From Actinobacteria bacterium ATB1 (GTDB taxonomy: Bacteria > Actinomycetota > Acidimicrobiia > UBA2766): a stretch of DNA of 7,573 nucleotides. The position numbers and the translations under genes are program-made. The notes below the pieces were generated by a model. It was not told the origin of the DNA and ran no database searches. It worked only from the letters and a program-made list of their open reading frames with translations. This document shows, in pieces, positions 5,962-7,573 of this stretch (within the stretch, counting starts at the first letter, position 1; the number at the start of each line of letters is the position of its first letter). The stretch is from the NCBI GenBank assembly GCA_021404985.1, contig QWHP01000154.1, forward strand, positions 1 through 7,573, given 5' to 3'.

Positions 5962-7050
5962 ATGAACTCGAGAAGGAAGGCACTGGGTGCGTGCGTCCTC
6001 GCGGCCGGCGCGGCTCTCGTGCTCCCGGCATGCGCCTGGGACTTCACCGCGGAGTGCATGGGAACCGGGGACCCGTCGGCGGAGCACGTCGAGCAGATCA
6101 CCGGAGACGGGTCCCTCGAGATCGACTGGGAGAACCTGCGGAACCCGATCCTCTTCGACACTGCGCATCCGATCAAGGACCAGGCAGTCGTCCTCGCGGA
6201 CGGGACGTTCTTCCTCTTTTCGTCCGGAGGCGTGTACGAGAGCTCCGATCTCGCGACCTGGGTTCGAACGGGTGACAGCATCGGCTCGCCGGACGTCACC
6301 CGCGCCGGCGACGAGTGGGTCATGACCCATCAGGTGAAGGACGAGCGGAATCCGGGGCTCGACGGACGGAACACGCGTCTCGTGTACAGGACCTCCCGAG
6401 ACCTGCGCACATGGTCCGAGGACCGGGAGATCATGCCCGTCTTACCACCTGACCGCCACATCGACGGTGCCCTCGCAATCGACGACGCCGGCTCGTGGCA
6501 TCTCGGCTTCAAGTCGGGGAGCCTGGTCCAGCAGTTCCGAACGACCGTGAGCGAAGCGCCGGCTGCGGATGAGAGCCCCTCTTTCTCTTGGCCGGTGCGT
6601 GCCGAGGCCGGCGAGGGGTGCGCTGTCGACGCCGCCATCCCAATCGTCGGGGACACGATCACGCAGTGGGCCGAGAACTACCAGTTCATCCGCATCGACG
6701 GAAGGTGGCGGATGATCGCCACCGCCCGCCGCCCGGACCGACCCGTCGACTTCGGCTACGTGCGCAGCCATGAACCGTTCGTCTACGAGATGGACGGCTC
6801 CGGGGACGATCCGGCCGACTGGCGCCGCTGGGCCGGGAAACGGCTCCTCGACGTGCCCACCGAATCCTGGAACACCCTCATGCACGCGAACTCGGCGTAC
6901 CTCGCCGACTGGAGGGAGCGCGACGGCTGGTTCTACCTCTTCTACGCCGGAACGGACACCCCCACGGTCGACGGGCGAGGCCATGGCATGGTCGGTGTCG
7001 TACGCTCCAAGGATCTCGTGAAGTGGTATCTCCCGGGCGAGATGCCCTGA
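5962..7050 (+). CDS. Lipoprotein with GH43-like five-bladed beta-propeller (putative glycoside hydrolase or glycan-binding protein)
   Basis: 362 aa; ATG preceded by a G-rich Shine-Dalgarno (GAGGGGGGAG, 5952-5961). Residues 1-24 are a lipoprotein signal: RRK at 4-6, hydrophobic stretch 8-21, lipobox LPAC with C24 as the lipidated Cys, so the product should sit on the outer face of the membrane. The body shows the recurring propeller-blade pattern of GH43/GH32/GH130-type folds, with a strand ending FxLF/YRTS followed by a DLxxW turn: FFLFSSGGVYESSDLATW (83-100), RLVYRTSRDLRTW (139-151), WHLGFKSG (179-186), WFYLFYAG (323-330), GVVRSKDLVKWY (345-356). By position, GH43-like catalytic candidates are D73 (IKDQAVV), D168 (HIDGALAIDD) and E238 (AENYQFIRIDGRW); this assignment is inference. 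It may act on extracellular polysaccharide or be a non-catalytic relative. Substrate unknown. Convergent with the hydrolase remnant downstream. Confidence 0.78.
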   Translation: MNSRRKALGACVLAAGAALVLPACAWDFTAECMGTGDPSAEHVEQITGDGSLEIDWENLRNPILFDTAHPIKDQAVVLADGTFFLFSSGGVYESSDLATWVRTGDSIGSPDVTRAGDEWVMTHQVKDERNPGLDGRNTRLVYRTSRDLRTWSEDREIMPVLPPDRHIDGALAIDDAGSWHLGFKSGSLVQQFRTTVSEAPAADESPSFSWPVRAEAGEGCAVDAAIPIVGDTITQWAENYQFIRIDGRWRMIATARRPDRPVDFGYVRSHEPFVYEMDGSGDDPADWRRWAGKRLLDVPTESWNTLMHANSAYLADWRERDGWFYLFYAGTDTPTVDGRGHGMVGVVRSKDLVKWYLPGEMP

Positions 7051-7188
7051 CGTAGGCGGATCTACAACAGCGCGTTTCGATAAGCGCACCTGCGAGACGA
7101 CGGTCATCCCCGACCATCCCGAGTTGGGCGGCGGACTGTGGACCACATCCAGTGCGGGGCGCTCGTCGTGGCCCGTGTAGCGACCGGG

Positions 7189-7479
7189 CTACCCGCCGTT
7201 GGAGGCCGGGACGTACGTACGGCACGGCTGGCCGCTGAGGTTGCAGGCAGGCAGCGGATTCGGCGCCGCGACACCGGGGATGACCGTGAACGACACCGAC
7301 GACGGGTGCGGTCCGCCGAGGCCGATTGTGTTCGTGGGCGGTGCCGTGGCATCGACCGAGTCGTAGGCCCAGGCGCTGCGGTCGCCGCCGACCGGCCCCA
7401 CGACAACTCGTATCCGGCTGCCCGCCCGGAACGCATGGGCGAACGGGAGGATCTGCACGCGCACCTCGTTGAACCCGGG
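7189..7479 (-). pseudogene. C-terminal remnant of a CocE/NonD-type hydrolase (X-Pro dipeptidyl-peptidase C-terminal domain)
   Basis: Minus-strand coding from about 7479 (PGFNEVRVQILPFAHAFRAG) to the TAG at 7189-7191, about 96 codons. The run NEVRVQILPFAHAFRAGSRI followed by RVVVGPVGGDRSAWAY is the hallmark of the C-terminal jelly-roll domain of CocE/NonD-type serine hydrolases. The tail, with HPSSVSFTVIPG, CNLSGQPC (7222-7245) and RTYVPASNGG, is also typical of the group's C-terminus, and its two Cys may be disulfide-bonded in an exported enzyme. The alpha/beta-hydrolase catalytic domain (Ser-Asp-His) is missing: just upstream of 7479 the sequence becomes an IS256-type transposase in another frame. 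Either the gene was truncated by a transposon-associated rearrangement, or this is an assembly junction at the window edge. Without its front it cannot be active. Confidence 0.75.
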
Positions 7480-7573
7480 TCGAAGGCGAGGAAGGGCACG
7501 AAGCGGTCCCAGTTGCGTCGCCAGAGCTCGACGATGGCCGGGTAGCGCTCGCCCCATTCGAGTTCGAAGTCGT
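7475..7573 (-). mobile_element. Internal fragment of an IS256-family (Mutator-type) transposase, partial
   Basis: From 7571 down to 7479 the minus strand encodes DFELEWGERYPAIVELW, then RRNWDRFVPFLAFD, closely matching the conserved stretch of IS256-family DDE transposases that lies just before the NAIESLN segment carrying the catalytic Glu. That segment should follow but does not: the sequence switches to the hydrolase remnant in another frame. The codons after FD (CCG, then G) still agree with the family's FDPE, placing the breakpoint near 7475-7479. The fragment runs off the window edge, and no inverted-repeat end is visible, so this is not a simple IS insertion end. Confidence 0.8.

Noticed and set aside
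7070..7192. Short hairpins (GCGC 7070-7073 / 7084-7087; GTAGC 7177-7181 / GCTAC 7188-7192) as terminators between the convergent genes
   Set aside because: Stems of 4-5 bp without a T-tract on either strand, so not enough for an intrinsic terminator.
7104..7499. Minus-strand frame of 131 codons starting within the transposase fragment
   Set aside because: Only its first few residues (PFLAFD) are transposase; the rest is an out-of-frame reading of the hydrolase remnant.

Overview
This is a high-GC bacterial window (GC-rich by eye, strong third-position G/C bias, GTG start) and most likely actinobacterial. The best clue is a deazaflavin (F420)-dependent reductase-type gene at 5380-5874, a family concentrated in Actinobacteria. 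An Acidimicrobiia-like metagenomic genome would fit, but that is inference. I see no rRNA, tRNA or CRISPR, and no recognised novel defence or biosynthetic system.

Layout. (1) 1-2500, minus strand: the 5' part of a very large secreted, acidic protein of unknown function with DxDxDG calcium-binding-type loops. Its frame is broken at 912/913, exactly at the edge of a perfect 99-bp direct repeat (1-99 = 814-912, offset 813 bp = 271 codons). The continuation is open in one frame to the window edge. (2) 2501-2722: divergent intergenic region with a likely leaderless promoter for the next gene. (3) 2723-4066, plus: an unusual regulator with two TetR DNA-binding domains in one polypeptide. (4) 3994-5193, minus: an Old Yellow Enzyme family flavin oxidoreductase with a C-terminal cysteine cluster; its 3' end overlaps the regulator by 73 bp tail to tail. 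(5) 5380-5874, plus: a membrane-anchored deazaflavin-dependent nitroreductase-family protein, divergent from (4). (6) 5962-7050, plus: a lipoprotein with a GH43-like five-bladed beta-propeller. (7) 7189-7573, minus: the C-terminal remnant of a CocE/NonD-type hydrolase joined out of frame to an internal fragment of an IS256-family transposase.

How the genes may relate. The two redox genes (OYE and deazaflavin-type) are divergent neighbours and could share a reductive role on small electrophiles, but no pathway can be deduced. The double TetR is divergent from the secreted-protein gene and may control it and itself.

Both window ends carry sequence that also occurs elsewhere: the left 99 bp is repeated inside the window, and the right roughly 99 bp is transposase. 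This is what contig ends from a k-mer-graph assembly look like, so the frameshift and the hydrolase/transposase junction must be tested as possible assembly artefacts before being read as biology.
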